From Porcincola intestinalis (GTDB taxonomy: Bacteria; Bacillota; Clostridia; Lachnospirales; Lachnospiraceae), in contig NZ_VULZ01000011.1 in NCBI RefSeq assembly GCF_009696445.1, forward strand, positions 1 through 64,000: DNA of 64,000 bases, given 5' to 3'. The position numbers were made by a program, and so were the translations under genes. A model generated the notes under the pieces. That model had not been told where the DNA came from. It saw only the letters and a program-made list of their open reading frames with translations, and ran no database searches. Positions 26,577 through 34,409 of the stretch are shown piece by piece; within the stretch, counting starts at the first letter, position 1, and the number at the start of each line of letters is the position of its first letter.

Positions 26577-26975
26577 ATGGTAGAGAAAGAACTCCCATCC
26601 TCGATCCTGTCCTGCAAGACATCCTACAAATTTTCCCTGCGGGACAAGAAGACAGGTGAGGTGCGGACTTTCATCATGGGGCCGGGACTTGCGGAGCTGC
26701 TGCACGGCGTAGAACGGCTCGGCTCCCTCCGCCAGGCTGCTGCCGCGATGGAGATGTCCTACAGCAAGGCGTGGACGCATGTGCGCCGGGCAGAGCAGAT
26801 CTGTGGAGCGAAACTGACACGGCCGGCGGCCGGCGGCGAAGGTGGGGGAGGCAGCCAGCTCACAGAGGAGGGACAGTGGCTTCTCGATACCTATGACGCC
26901 TTTGTAAAGGAGGCCGATGAGCAGGTAAAGCAGCTCATGGAGCGGTACTTCACCCGCGACCTGCCCTTCTCCTGA
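26577..26975 (+). CDS. ModE-like winged-helix regulator
   Basis: A 133-residue protein with the LysR-like winged helix of ModE (GSLRQAAAAMEMSYSKAWTH, then RRAEQICG and a Gly-rich wing followed by LTEEGQWLL). It lacks the C-terminal molybdate-binding MOP domains of E. coli ModE, as in other small ModE-type proteins. The start is set at ATG 26577, with GGAAAGGA upstream; an earlier ATG at 26493 has no ribosome site. It follows modA by 95 bp on the same strand and probably acts at 25519-25542. How it senses molybdate without MOP domains is unclear. Confidence 0.88.
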   Translation: MVEKELPSSILSCKTSYKFSLRDKKTGEVRTFIMGPGLAELLHGVERLGSLRQAAAAMEMSYSKAWTHVRRAEQICGAKLTRPAAGGEGGGGSQLTEEGQWLLDTYDAFVKEADEQVKQLMERYFTRDLPFS

Positions 26976-27056
26976 TCCGATCACCCCTGGCCGCTTTACG
27001 CTGCCCTCCCCGGCACTCCGGGAACATGCGGCAGATGCCAAGTCGCATCAAATGGG

Positions 27057-27590
27057 TCACTCCACCCACTTTACATAGCCTGGCTTGCGCGGTGCAGCCT
27101 TCGGCTTTTCTTCATATGAAGGATATCCAAGTGCCAGATGGCCGATGCCTTCATATTCATCTCCGTTCACTCCGGCCTTTTCCAGAATCTTCTTTCCTTC
27201 CTCGCTCTCGAACTCTTCCTTTGCCCTGTGGATCCAGCAGCTCCCGAGCCCGAGCGATTCCGCGGCAAGCATCATGTTGCCGAGGACAAGGCTGCCATCG
27301 TAGACATGGGTCGGACGCTTCTTCAACGCCAGCACAATCAGAATCACCGGTGCACCGTAAAACGGGTCGGACGTTGTGCCCATGATCTTTGCATTCATCT
27401 CTGACAGCTCATCCCGGACCGCCTTGTCGGTCACTGCCACGATCACCGGGGACTGTCTGCCCATCCCTGTGGCTGCCCAGGTTCCGGCCTCTGCAACCGT
27501 CTCGATCAGCTCCTTCGGCACCATCTCGCTCTTGTACGCCCTGCAGCTCCTGCGGGATCTGATTGCGTCCAGTACAACATTTGTCTCAGC
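27057..27590 (-). CDS. nitroreductase family protein
   Basis: A 177-residue FMN-dependent oxidoreductase of the nitroreductase superfamily. The N-terminal IRSRRSCRAYKSEMVP motif binds FMN phosphate, and AAESLGLGSCWIHRA is the conserved central helix. The final segment (IGHLALGYPSYEEKPKAAPRK) closes the flavin site. The start is ATG 27590 after AAAGGTGG; a longer in-frame start at 27662 overlaps the hypA end and lacks a site. It lies directly behind hypA on the same strand, so it may share the hydrogenase transcript, but its substrate is not evident. Confidence 0.93.
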   Translation of the reverse strand, partial: AETNVVLDAIRSRRSCRAYKSEMVPKELIETVAEAGTWAATGMGRQSPVIVAVTDKAVRDELSEMNAKIMGTTSDPFYGAPVILIVLALKKRPTHVYDGSLVLGNMMLAAESLGLGSCWIHRAKEEFESEEGKKILEKAGVNGDEYEGIGHLALGYPSYEEKPKAAPRKPGYVKWVE

Positions 27591-27658
27591 CATCTTTCTA
27601 CCACCTTTCTGTCGATTCACTTTGCCATCGCACAGGAAGCACCTTCCTGTGCGTCCGC

Positions 27659-28033
27659 TCACAAGTCTTTCCCGGTCTCCTGCGGCACTTCCTCCAGCTC
27701 AATCTGATCCAGCATCAGCTCCCGGCCGGTCTGTACACGCCCGCGGATGCTCCCGCACCTCGGACATCGGCGTCCAGGCGTCTTCTCCGGTTCATAGACA
27801 GTTCCGCAGTCCATGCAGGAGACGGTGACAGGCACCTCTGTAATCTTCAGTACAGCTCCTTCCGCCGGCGTCCCCTTAGATGCCTCCGGAAAGTATTTTT
27901 CCAGATAATAGGGCAGAATCCCCGTCATCGCCCCGACGCGGATGGAAAGCGATCTGAGCCTTCCGCCGCCCTCCCTCCGGGCAGCCTCACAAGCCAGATT
28001 CACCATCCTTACAATTGTACTCATCTCATGCAT
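27659..28033 (-). CDS. hypA: hydrogenase nickel-insertion protein HypA
   Basis: A 124-residue metallochaperone that delivers nickel to the [NiFe] hydrogenase large subunit. It begins MHEMS, with His2 the nickel ligand, and has the zinc site CMDCG...CPRCG (about residues 74-95). It closes the hypC-D-E-A series on the minus strand, 33 bp after hypE. The usual partner GTPase gene hypB is not in the window. Confidence 0.96.
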   Translation of the reverse strand: MHEMSTIVRMVNLACEAARREGGGRLRSLSIRVGAMTGILPYYLEKYFPEASKGTPAEGAVLKITEVPVTVSCMDCGTVYEPEKTPGRRCPRCGSIRGRVQTGRELMLDQIELEEVPQETGKDL

Positions 28034-28066
28034 GTACGATTCTCTCCGATTGCCGTCCCGCTCTTC

Positions 28067-29101
28067 TCAGCAGATTCGCGGCAGGCCCTCTCCCTGCAGG
28101 ACATCCAGCAGGCGTTTTCCGCCGATCTCGGTCTTCATGACCAGAATGCCCGGCTCATCGCCAGTGACTTCCCCGACCTTCACGGCACCTGCGCCATAGC
28201 GGCAGCTGCGGATCAGCCGAAGTGCTTCCTCCGCCTCTTCGGCCGGGAGGATACAGACAAGCTTGCCCTCATTGCCCATATACAGAGGATCCAGACCGAG
28301 CAGGCTGCAGAAGTCCTGCACCTTTGCTGTCACCGGGATCTTCTCCTGCTCGATTTCAAATGTCCGTCCGGAGGTCTCTGCCAGCTCCTTCAGAACGGTC
28401 GCCAGTCCGCCGCGGGTGATATCGCGGAGCGTATGGATATGAAGCCCTGACTGCACGAGCGCTGAGACAATCTCTGTCAGCGGCGCATTGTCGCTCTCAA
28501 TATCTGTCCGGATGCTCATCCGCTCCGACAGGATGGCTGCATGGTGGTCCCCCATGGTTCCTGAAACCAGGATGGCATCTCCGGTCTGCGCATTCCGCGC
28601 AGAAATGCTGACTCCCTCGGGGACAAAACCGACCCCGGCTGTATTGATCAGAATACCACCCGCATATCTCCCGGCCGCATCCCCGGCGCTCTTCTCCGCA
28701 ATGCTTCCGTCAATCACCTTCGTGTCGCCGGCCACGATACGGATGCCGGCCTCCCGGGCTGTTTCCGCCATCGAATGCGCCATCTCCCGGACCAGGTCGA
28801 TCTCCGTCCCCTCCTCCAGAATCCAGCCGCATGTCAGATATTTCGGAACCGCCCCGCGCATCAGAAGATCATTCACCGTTCCGCAGACCGCCAGACGCCC
28901 GATGTCTCCGCCCCGGAATTTCACCGGCGTCACAACAAAGCTGTCGGTCGTGAGCGCGAGTCTCCCGCAGCCCGCGACAAGCGCGCTGTCCTCCATTTCA
29001 TCCAGCGTCTGATCCTGAAACTCCGAGGCGAAGATCTGATCAATCAGCTCTCCCGTTGCCTTTCCGCCGCTGCCGTGTACCATTGCTACTCTGCCGCTCA
29101 T
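28067..29101 (-). CDS. hypE: hydrogenase maturation protein HypE
   Basis: Carbamoyl dehydratase that makes the cyanide ligands of the active-site iron. The AIR-synthase-like protein has the Gly-rich VHGSGGKATGELI near residue 7, DSALVAGCGRLALTTDS, and ends in PRIC, where the last residue is the Cys that carries the thiocarboxamide. Start at ATG 29101 (344 residues) is preferred over an upstream ATG giving 16 basic residues. The carbamoyl donor enzyme HypF is not encoded here. Confidence 0.96.
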   Translation of the reverse strand: MSGRVAMVHGSGGKATGELIDQIFASEFQDQTLDEMEDSALVAGCGRLALTTDSFVVTPVKFRGGDIGRLAVCGTVNDLLMRGAVPKYLTCGWILEEGTEIDLVREMAHSMAETAREAGIRIVAGDTKVIDGSIAEKSAGDAAGRYAGGILINTAGVGFVPEGVSISARNAQTGDAILVSGTMGDHHAAILSERMSIRTDIESDNAPLTEIVSALVQSGLHIHTLRDITRGGLATVLKELAETSGRTFEIEQEKIPVTAKVQDFCSLLGLDPLYMGNEGKLVCILPAEEAEEALRLIRSCRYGAGAVKVGEVTGDEPGILVMKTEIGGKRLLDVLQGEGLPRIC

Positions 29102-29202
29102 CTGATCCCTGCTTTCTTCCTGTTGAATCCGCCTTCGCGCCGTCCGCATCTGCCGTTGTCTGATACCGGCAGCTTTCTTCCCGGACTGTTCCTGTATCCT
29201 GT

Positions 29203-30273
29203 TTACCGTTTCCGGCCGCCTTCAAACCATGTGCGGCAGCTGCCCTCAGGAGACACCATGCAGGCGCCCTGTGGAGTCAGCGGCGTGCAGACCTTGCCAT
29301 GCAGCGGGCAGGCTGTCGGCGGAATCTTCCCGCACAAGACCTCCCCGCACCTGCAGGCCTTGTTCTTCCGGACGTCTCTGCTCAGGCCGCGGCTCCCGGC
29401 ATCCAGCGCCGCATAGGGTCCCCGGAGCGCCAGCCCGGATCCCTCAATTTCCCCGATCCCGCGCCAGACGGCTGATACCGGTTCAAACACCTCCCGGATC
29501 TGAGTCTGCGCCTCCTCATTTCCGGCTCTGCTGACGACGGACGGGTAAAAGTTCATGACCCTTCCTCCCGACCGCCCGTTTGTCCACCGTGCAATTCCAT
29601 AAAGCGCCTCGAGGATCTCGATCCCCTGAAACCCTGCGACAGCAAACGGAATTTCGTACTGCTCCGCCAGCGGTTCCCAGATCCGGCTGCCGGTCACGAC
29701 AGACACATGCCCCGGCGCCAGAAATGCATTGACCGGTGCTCCGCTGTCCATCAGAGCTCTGATGACCGCTGGCATCGTCTTGATCGCTGTCAGAAGCTTT
29801 ACATTCGGAATCCCGTCCTCGAGCACCTGCCTGGCCATCAGTGCATAGACAGGCGCCGTCGTCTCGAAACCGAGCGCCGCGAAGACATAGGTATGCGCCG
29901 GATCCTTCTTTGCGAGATCGATGGTGTCGAATGGAGAATAGACCATTCTTGCCTTCGCGCCGCGGCCCTTCGCCTCGCTGAGAGATTCCCGACTCCCCGG
30001 CACCCGAAGCAGATCCCCGAAGGTCGTGACGATCACGTCCGGCTGCAGGGACAGCTCGATCATGCGGTCAATGTATGCAGACGGTGCCACGCAGACCGGG
30101 CAGCCCGGGCCTGAAATCAGGTGGATTCTGTCCGACAATAGCTGAGGAATCCCATATTTTGCGATCGCTCCCGTGTGGCTCCCACAGACCTCCATAATCC
30201 GAAGCTCCGGCCCGTCATAGTTTTTGAGATAGTCTGTAATCGCCCGAAGCAGCTCCGTGTTTCTTTTATCCAT
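29203..30273 (-). CDS. hypD: hydrogenase maturation protein HypD
   Basis: A 356-residue iron-sulfur protein that, with HypC, scaffolds the Fe(CN)2CO group. It shows MEVCGSHTGAIAKYG, the HLISGPGCPVCVAP motif (the thiol-redox Cys pair), GFETTAP and the C-terminal cluster ligands in CRCGEVLCG and CPLHGKVC. The start is ATG 30273; upstream codons stay open for 63 residues but look non-coding. It lies about 175 bp after hypC, the largest gap in the series. Confidence 0.96.
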   Translation of the reverse strand: MDKRNTELLRAITDYLKNYDGPELRIMEVCGSHTGAIAKYGIPQLLSDRIHLISGPGCPVCVAPSAYIDRMIELSLQPDVIVTTFGDLLRVPGSRESLSEAKGRGAKARMVYSPFDTIDLAKKDPAHTYVFAALGFETTAPVYALMARQVLEDGIPNVKLLTAIKTMPAVIRALMDSGAPVNAFLAPGHVSVVTGSRIWEPLAEQYEIPFAVAGFQGIEILEALYGIARWTNGRSGGRVMNFYPSVVSRAGNEEAQTQIREVFEPVSAVWRGIGEIEGSGLALRGPYAALDAGSRGLSRDVRKNKACRCGEVLCGKIPPTACPLHGKVCTPLTPQGACMVSPEGSCRTWFEGGRKR

Positions 30274-30448
30274 GATGCCCCATATCTTTCTTTTCTGCCG
30301 TTTCTCCCCACACCTGCTGAAGCAGGCTATGTCCATGCCTCCCTGGCCCAGGCTGCCATATCCTGCGTTTCCCCTGCCCTGCGGTCTTGTTCTGAAGCTT
30401 TGCCAGACACAGAAGCCCGCAGGATCTCCCCGCGGGCTCTCATCCACT

Positions 30449-30670
30449 TCAGTATGCGCCAACCTCGGCGAAGATCGCCGACAGGTCGGTCATTTCATTC
30501 TGTTCCCTCTGCGAAAGCACCTGCAGGATACAGCCTGCGTGAACCAGCACGTGGTCTCCGGGCTTCACCTGCACGAGGCCGCACTTCGCCGTGACTTCAT
30601 TGCCATGGAAATCCACGACGGCATCCCGGCCCTCCACAGAAAGGACGGTTCCTTCTGCTGCAACACACAT
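30449..30670 (-). CDS. hypC: hydrogenase assembly chaperone HypC
   Basis: A 73-residue chaperone. It starts MCVA, giving the essential Cys2 after Met removal, followed by the beta-barrel motif ending in GDHVLVHAGCILQ. It carries iron with HypD to the large subunit. It starts 37 bp after the ferredoxin-like hydrogenase subunit gene, joining structural and maturation genes in one unit. Confidence 0.95.
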   Translation of the reverse strand: MCVAAEGTVLSVEGRDAVVDFHGNEVTAKCGLVQVKPGDHVLVHAGCILQVLSQREQNEMTDLSAIFAEVGAY

Positions 30671-30707
30671 GAAACAAACCCTCCGCCGTCTGACCTTACA
30701 GGTCTTC

Positions 30708-31382
30708 TTACTTTAACCCAAGCTTCTGAAGAACCTTCTCGCGGTTTGCCTCCGGCAGCTTTGACAGATCCATCGTCTTGCCGTTCGGCAGCCTGACAAT
30801 ATCGCCTTCCAGCGTTGCCTTCCCTTCAGCCTCCGCCTTCGGCGCTGGTGCGGCATCAAGCCCGAGTTTTTTCAGGATCTCTGCCTTCTTCTCCGCCGGG
30901 AACTTCGACAGATCCATCGTCTTTCCGTTCGCCATCGTCACGATGTCGCCGTTCAACGTTGCTTTTCCGGCCGCAGACGCGGAGCCTGCTGCCTTCGGCG
31001 CTGCGGAAGGAGCCGCTGCCGGCTTCGGTGCCGGAGCCGGGCGCTTGAAGGATACCTCCTTCTTCTCACCCTCCGGTGTCTGATACCCGGGAACGAGATG
31101 CAGGCACTTCTTCGGGCACTTGATCACGCAGTAGCCGCATGCCAGACAGTCGAACCGGTTGATCGCCCAGGTCAGCTCCTTGCGATCGACCGTGATGGCA
31201 CCCGTCGGACAGCTTCTCGCGCACATGGAGCAGGAAATGCAGTCCTCGATGTCAATCTCGATGTGTCCGCGGCTTCTCTCCGGGTACTTGATCGGCTCAG
31301 CCGGATAGTTTTTCGTGGCCGGTTTGGAGAAGAGGTTCTTCAGCGTTGACCACGTGAACGCCATGATTCTTGTTTTTGGCAT
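30708..31382 (-). CDS. echF: Ech hydrogenase ferredoxin-like subunit EchF with a tandem-repeat tail
   Basis: A 224-residue polyferredoxin subunit that passes electrons between ferredoxin and the NiFe subunits. Two [4Fe-4S] motifs are present: C48-C51-C54-C58 and C79-C82-C85-C89. After a Pro/Ala linker (115-138) come two copies of a module of about 38 residues (139-177 and 187-224), each with GKATL, GDIV, NGKTMDLSK and LxKLGL. Known EchF proteins are about 120-150 residues, so the tail is an addition of unknown role. The start has GAGGAGGATATC upstream and the gene begins ten bases after echE. Confidence 0.93.
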   Translation of the reverse strand: MPKTRIMAFTWSTLKNLFSKPATKNYPAEPIKYPERSRGHIEIDIEDCISCSMCARSCPTGAITVDRKELTWAINRFDCLACGYCVIKCPKKCLHLVPGYQTPEGEKKEVSFKRPAPAPKPAAAPSAAPKAAGSASAAGKATLNGDIVTMANGKTMDLSKFPAEKKAEILKKLGLDAAPAPKAEAEGKATLEGDIVRLPNGKTMDLSKLPEANREKVLQKLGLK

Positions 31383-31392
31383 GATATCCTCC

Positions 31393-32487
31393 TCATCTTT
31401 CTGTGCAGCTGATGCACGGGTCGATTGTCACAACCAGAAGCGGGATATCTGCATAGCTGCAGCCTTTCATCGTCTCGCACATGCCCGGAATATTGGCGAA
31501 CGTTGGCGTGCGAAGCCGGAAGCGGTTCAGGAACTTTGTCCCATTGCCTTCCACGTAGTAGATGGCCTCTCCGCGCGGCTGCTCAATCCGGATAAACGCC
31601 TCGCCGTCCGGGTTGCCCTTGACCGGAACGGAAAGCTCTCCGTTCGGAATCTTTGCAATCGCCTGACGGATCAGGTCGATGGACTGGAAGACCTCACGCA
31701 GACGCACATCGCATCTCGCATAGTTGTCCCCGTCATTCGATACGACCGGCTCAAAGTCGAGCTCTCCGTACGCCTCATATCCAAGCTGACGGATATCGCG
31801 GGCGACACCTGACGCTCTTGCATATGGCCCACAGCAGCCAAGATCATGCACCTGCTCCTTCGTCAGGACGCCGACGCCTCTCGTGCGCTCCTGGACAGAA
31901 TAGTCTGTCATGAAGGTCTTGTACACATCCCTCAGTTCTGCTTCCAGCTCGGAAAGATTGTTCAGAATCACCTTCTGCATATCCGGCGTGATGTCCTTCA
32001 GCACACCGCCGACCTTGTTGACCGAGTAGATCAGACGGCCGCCGGTCGTCATTTCCACAAGGTCGAGGTTCTTCTCACGAAGTCTCCAGCACTGATAGAA
32101 CAGATTCTCGAAGCCAAAGGCATCTGCCATCAGTCCTGCCCAGAGCAGGTGGGAATGAATGCGGCTCATCTCACTCCAGATCGTGCGCAGGTACTTTGCG
32201 CGGATCGGGACCTCGACGTTCATGCACTTCTCAACCGCCTCAACATACCCGAGACCATGGCCGAAGCTGCAAATGCCGCAGGTGCGCTCCGCAACGTAGA
32301 CATACTCGTTGAAATCTCTCTTCTTTACAAGATCCTCCAGCCCGCGGTGGATGAAGCCGATGGACGGAATGACATCCACAACCTTCTCATCCTCAAGGAC
32401 AAGATCCAGGTGGATCGGTTCTGGAAGAACCGGATGCTGCGGTCCGAACGGGACAACGCTTCTCTTCTTCTCTCTCTCTTCCATCAC
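31393..32487 (-). CDS. echE: Ech-type [NiFe] hydrogenase large subunit
   Basis: A 364-residue catalytic subunit of a group 4 membrane-bound hydrogenase that makes or uses H2. The nickel ligands are in RTCGICSFGH (68-77) and DPCISCTER (356-364). The protein ends at that last Arg, so no C-terminal peptide is left for an endopeptidase to cut. The N-terminus shares the FGPQHPVLPEPIHL motif with NuoD. Overlap of four bases with echD suggests coupling. Confidence 0.96.
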   Translation of the reverse strand: MMEEREKKRSVVPFGPQHPVLPEPIHLDLVLEDEKVVDVIPSIGFIHRGLEDLVKKRDFNEYVYVAERTCGICSFGHGLGYVEAVEKCMNVEVPIRAKYLRTIWSEMSRIHSHLLWAGLMADAFGFENLFYQCWRLREKNLDLVEMTTGGRLIYSVNKVGGVLKDITPDMQKVILNNLSELEAELRDVYKTFMTDYSVQERTRGVGVLTKEQVHDLGCCGPYARASGVARDIRQLGYEAYGELDFEPVVSNDGDNYARCDVRLREVFQSIDLIRQAIAKIPNGELSVPVKGNPDGEAFIRIEQPRGEAIYYVEGNGTKFLNRFRLRTPTFANIPGMCETMKGCSYADIPLLVVTIDPCISCTER

Positions 32488-32969
32488 TTCTCCTCCTTCT
32501 TTCCGGACGCAAGCTTCTCGTCCGCGGCAGCCTGCGCAAGATCCAGGTCGCTGTCAGCCCCGCTCAGGCTGATTTCCTGCTCCTGCTTCTTCTGCTCAGC
32601 CTTCGCGTCCTCCGGCAGAAACGGTGTCTCTGCCTTGATCCGGTACAGCTTGTTGTGGTAGTCCGGCTCGATCAGCTCGATCTTGACGCCAAAGAGCTCA
32701 CGCATCTCATTCTCATAGAAGGAAGCGCAGGAATAAAAGTCATGGATGCTCGGAATCCTGTCCGCCAGATCGCAGACAACGCGGAGCGTCTCATAGTCCA
32801 GCGTCTCGTCGTCCGAAAATGAATAACTCAGCTCATACTTGCCGTCTTTGTAGGAGGCGCAGGCCTGGGACAGTCTCATTCCGCGGCTCTTCATCGCCAT
32901 GACCTCGCGGAGCAGGCCGTCCTTCTCGATGACGCGGATGGTTTCCTTCGGGGTGAATTTCGCGCTCAT
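32484..32969 (-). CDS. echD: Ech hydrogenase NuoC-like subunit
   Basis: A 161-residue homologue of the 30-kDa NuoC subunit. Its central block ASFYENEMRELFGVKIELIEPDY carries the family ERE-like signature. The last 35 residues are Glu/Lys/Ala-rich and look disordered. It overlaps echC and echE by four bases at each end. Confidence 0.92.
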   Translation of the reverse strand: MSAKFTPKETIRVIEKDGLLREVMAMKSRGMRLSQACASYKDGKYELSYSFSDDETLDYETLRVVCDLADRIPSIHDFYSCASFYENEMRELFGVKIELIEPDYHNKLYRIKAETPFLPEDAKAEQKKQEQEISLSGADSDLDLAQAAADEKLASGKKEEK

Positions 32970-33532
32970 TTCTTCTCCGCCTCCTTGTTTCTGCTGCCTT
33001 CCGATGTCTTGGTGATTGCATCAAAGAAGTCCGCCGGATTGCCCTCTCTCGCTGCAGCATCCGGGTCATTCAGGTTGCGCTCCGACTCACCGTGTTCCTT
33101 CACATACTTGTCGTGCGCATCCGATCTCTCCTGGAAGATCTGAACAGCCTTGACAACACCGTCAATGATCGACTCCGGACGAGCCGCGCATCCCGGAACA
33201 TAGACATCAACCGGGATCACTGTGTCGACACCTCCGTTGATGTTGTAGCAGTCCTTGAACACACCGCCGGTACATGCACAGATACCGACCGCAACAACCA
33301 CCTTCGGTCTTGCCATCTGGTCATACAGCTGTTTCACAACCTCTGCCGACTGGGAGTTGACCCCGCCCGTCACCAGCAGAATGTCCGCCTGCATCGGGTC
33401 CGCCGTGTTGACGACGCCGAAACGCTCAACGTCGTAGACCGGCGTCATGCATGCCAGAACCTCGATATCACATCCGTTGCAGCTCGATGCGTCATAGTGG
33501 AGCAGCCACGGAGATCTTTTTACTTTACCCAT
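32966..33532 (-). CDS. echC: Ech hydrogenase small subunit (NuoB-like)
   Basis: A 188-residue subunit with the proximal [4Fe-4S] cluster. Ligands are seen as SSCNGC (C18, C21), GICACTGG and VPGCAARPES. It links EchF to the nickel site in EchE. A Glu/Lys/Asn-rich tail of about 45 residues follows the core. It lies 17 bp after echB. Confidence 0.95.
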   Translation of the reverse strand: MGKVKRSPWLLHYDASSCNGCDIEVLACMTPVYDVERFGVVNTADPMQADILLVTGGVNSQSAEVVKQLYDQMARPKVVVAVGICACTGGVFKDCYNINGGVDTVIPVDVYVPGCAARPESIIDGVVKAVQIFQERSDAHDKYVKEHGESERNLNDPDAAAREGNPADFFDAITKTSEGSRNKEAEKK

Positions 33533-33548
33533 CTATCTGTACCTCCTG

Positions 33549-34409
33549 TCAGCGAACGAGAATCAGGATCAGCAGGTTCACGCCTGCCGCCGCAATCGTG
33601 ACCGCCCATGACAGCTCCAGCATCTTCCCGGACTTCATTCTGGCGCTCGTGTTGTCGATCAGAATCTCAAGGAAATATGCAGCGAGGACCACCAGGATTG
33701 CTGCCGGAATGCTCCACGGGTTTTTATTGATGATGAACAGCGCGATCACGCTGAGCATCAGGATGTTCTCGTACCACTCCGTGATCTGGAACAGCGCCAG
33801 ATTCGAGGCGCCGAGCTCTGTCGTGACACCCTTGACTAGCTCCTGATGCGGATGATGGGAGGTGCTCTCATCGAACGGTGACTTGCGCATCTTGATGGTC
33901 AGGATGAACAAAAATGCCGCAAAGAACCCGGGCAGCGCAACGATGGCAGAGCGGTCCGCCTGCACAATCTTTGCAGTCTCAAAGGTATCCTCCAGCAGAT
34001 AGAAGCCCACTCCGGTCAGAAGAACAGCCGGCTCGCAGCACATCTCCTGGAAAAGCTCACGCTGGCCGCCGATATAGCTGTAGGGTGAGTCCGTGACGAC
34101 AGCCGCAAAATACAGGAAGATGCCGGCTGTCGAGAGCACGAAGAAGCACATCAGCATATCCGCACCTGAGTAGAACATGCAGCCGGTGAAAACCATCAGT
34201 ACCAGGTAGGTGATCATCAGGAAGGTCTGCGAGTTCGTGACGACGATCCGCTGCTTTGCGAAAAGCTTCTGGACATCATAGAACGGCTGGAGGATCGGCG
34301 GTCCGACCCTCCGCTGCATGCGGGCAGAGATCCTGCGGTCAATACCGTCAAGAAGACCGCCGAGCAGTGGCGCCAGCACAAGGTAAAGGATGATCATTGC
34401 AATTCTCAT
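33549..34409 (-). CDS. echB: Ech hydrogenase membrane subunit (NuoH/HycD-like)
   Basis: A 286-residue membrane protein with about eight helices that forms the contact with the soluble arm and part of the ion path. The GIDRRISARMQRRVGPPILQPFYD loop and the Glu-rich FDESTSHHPHQELVKG loop match NuoH/HycD relatives. ATG 34409 has GGGAGGTGTGGC before it and overlaps the echA stop by four bases. Confidence 0.95.
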   Translation of the reverse strand: MRIAMIILYLVLAPLLGGLLDGIDRRISARMQRRVGPPILQPFYDVQKLFAKQRIVVTNSQTFLMITYLVLMVFTGCMFYSGADMLMCFFVLSTAGIFLYFAAVVTDSPYSYIGGQRELFQEMCCEPAVLLTGVGFYLLEDTFETAKIVQADRSAIVALPGFFAAFLFILTIKMRKSPFDESTSHHPHQELVKGVTTELGASNLALFQITEWYENILMLSVIALFIINKNPWSIPAAILVVLAAYFLEILIDNTSARMKSGKMLELSWAVTIAAAGVNLLILILVR

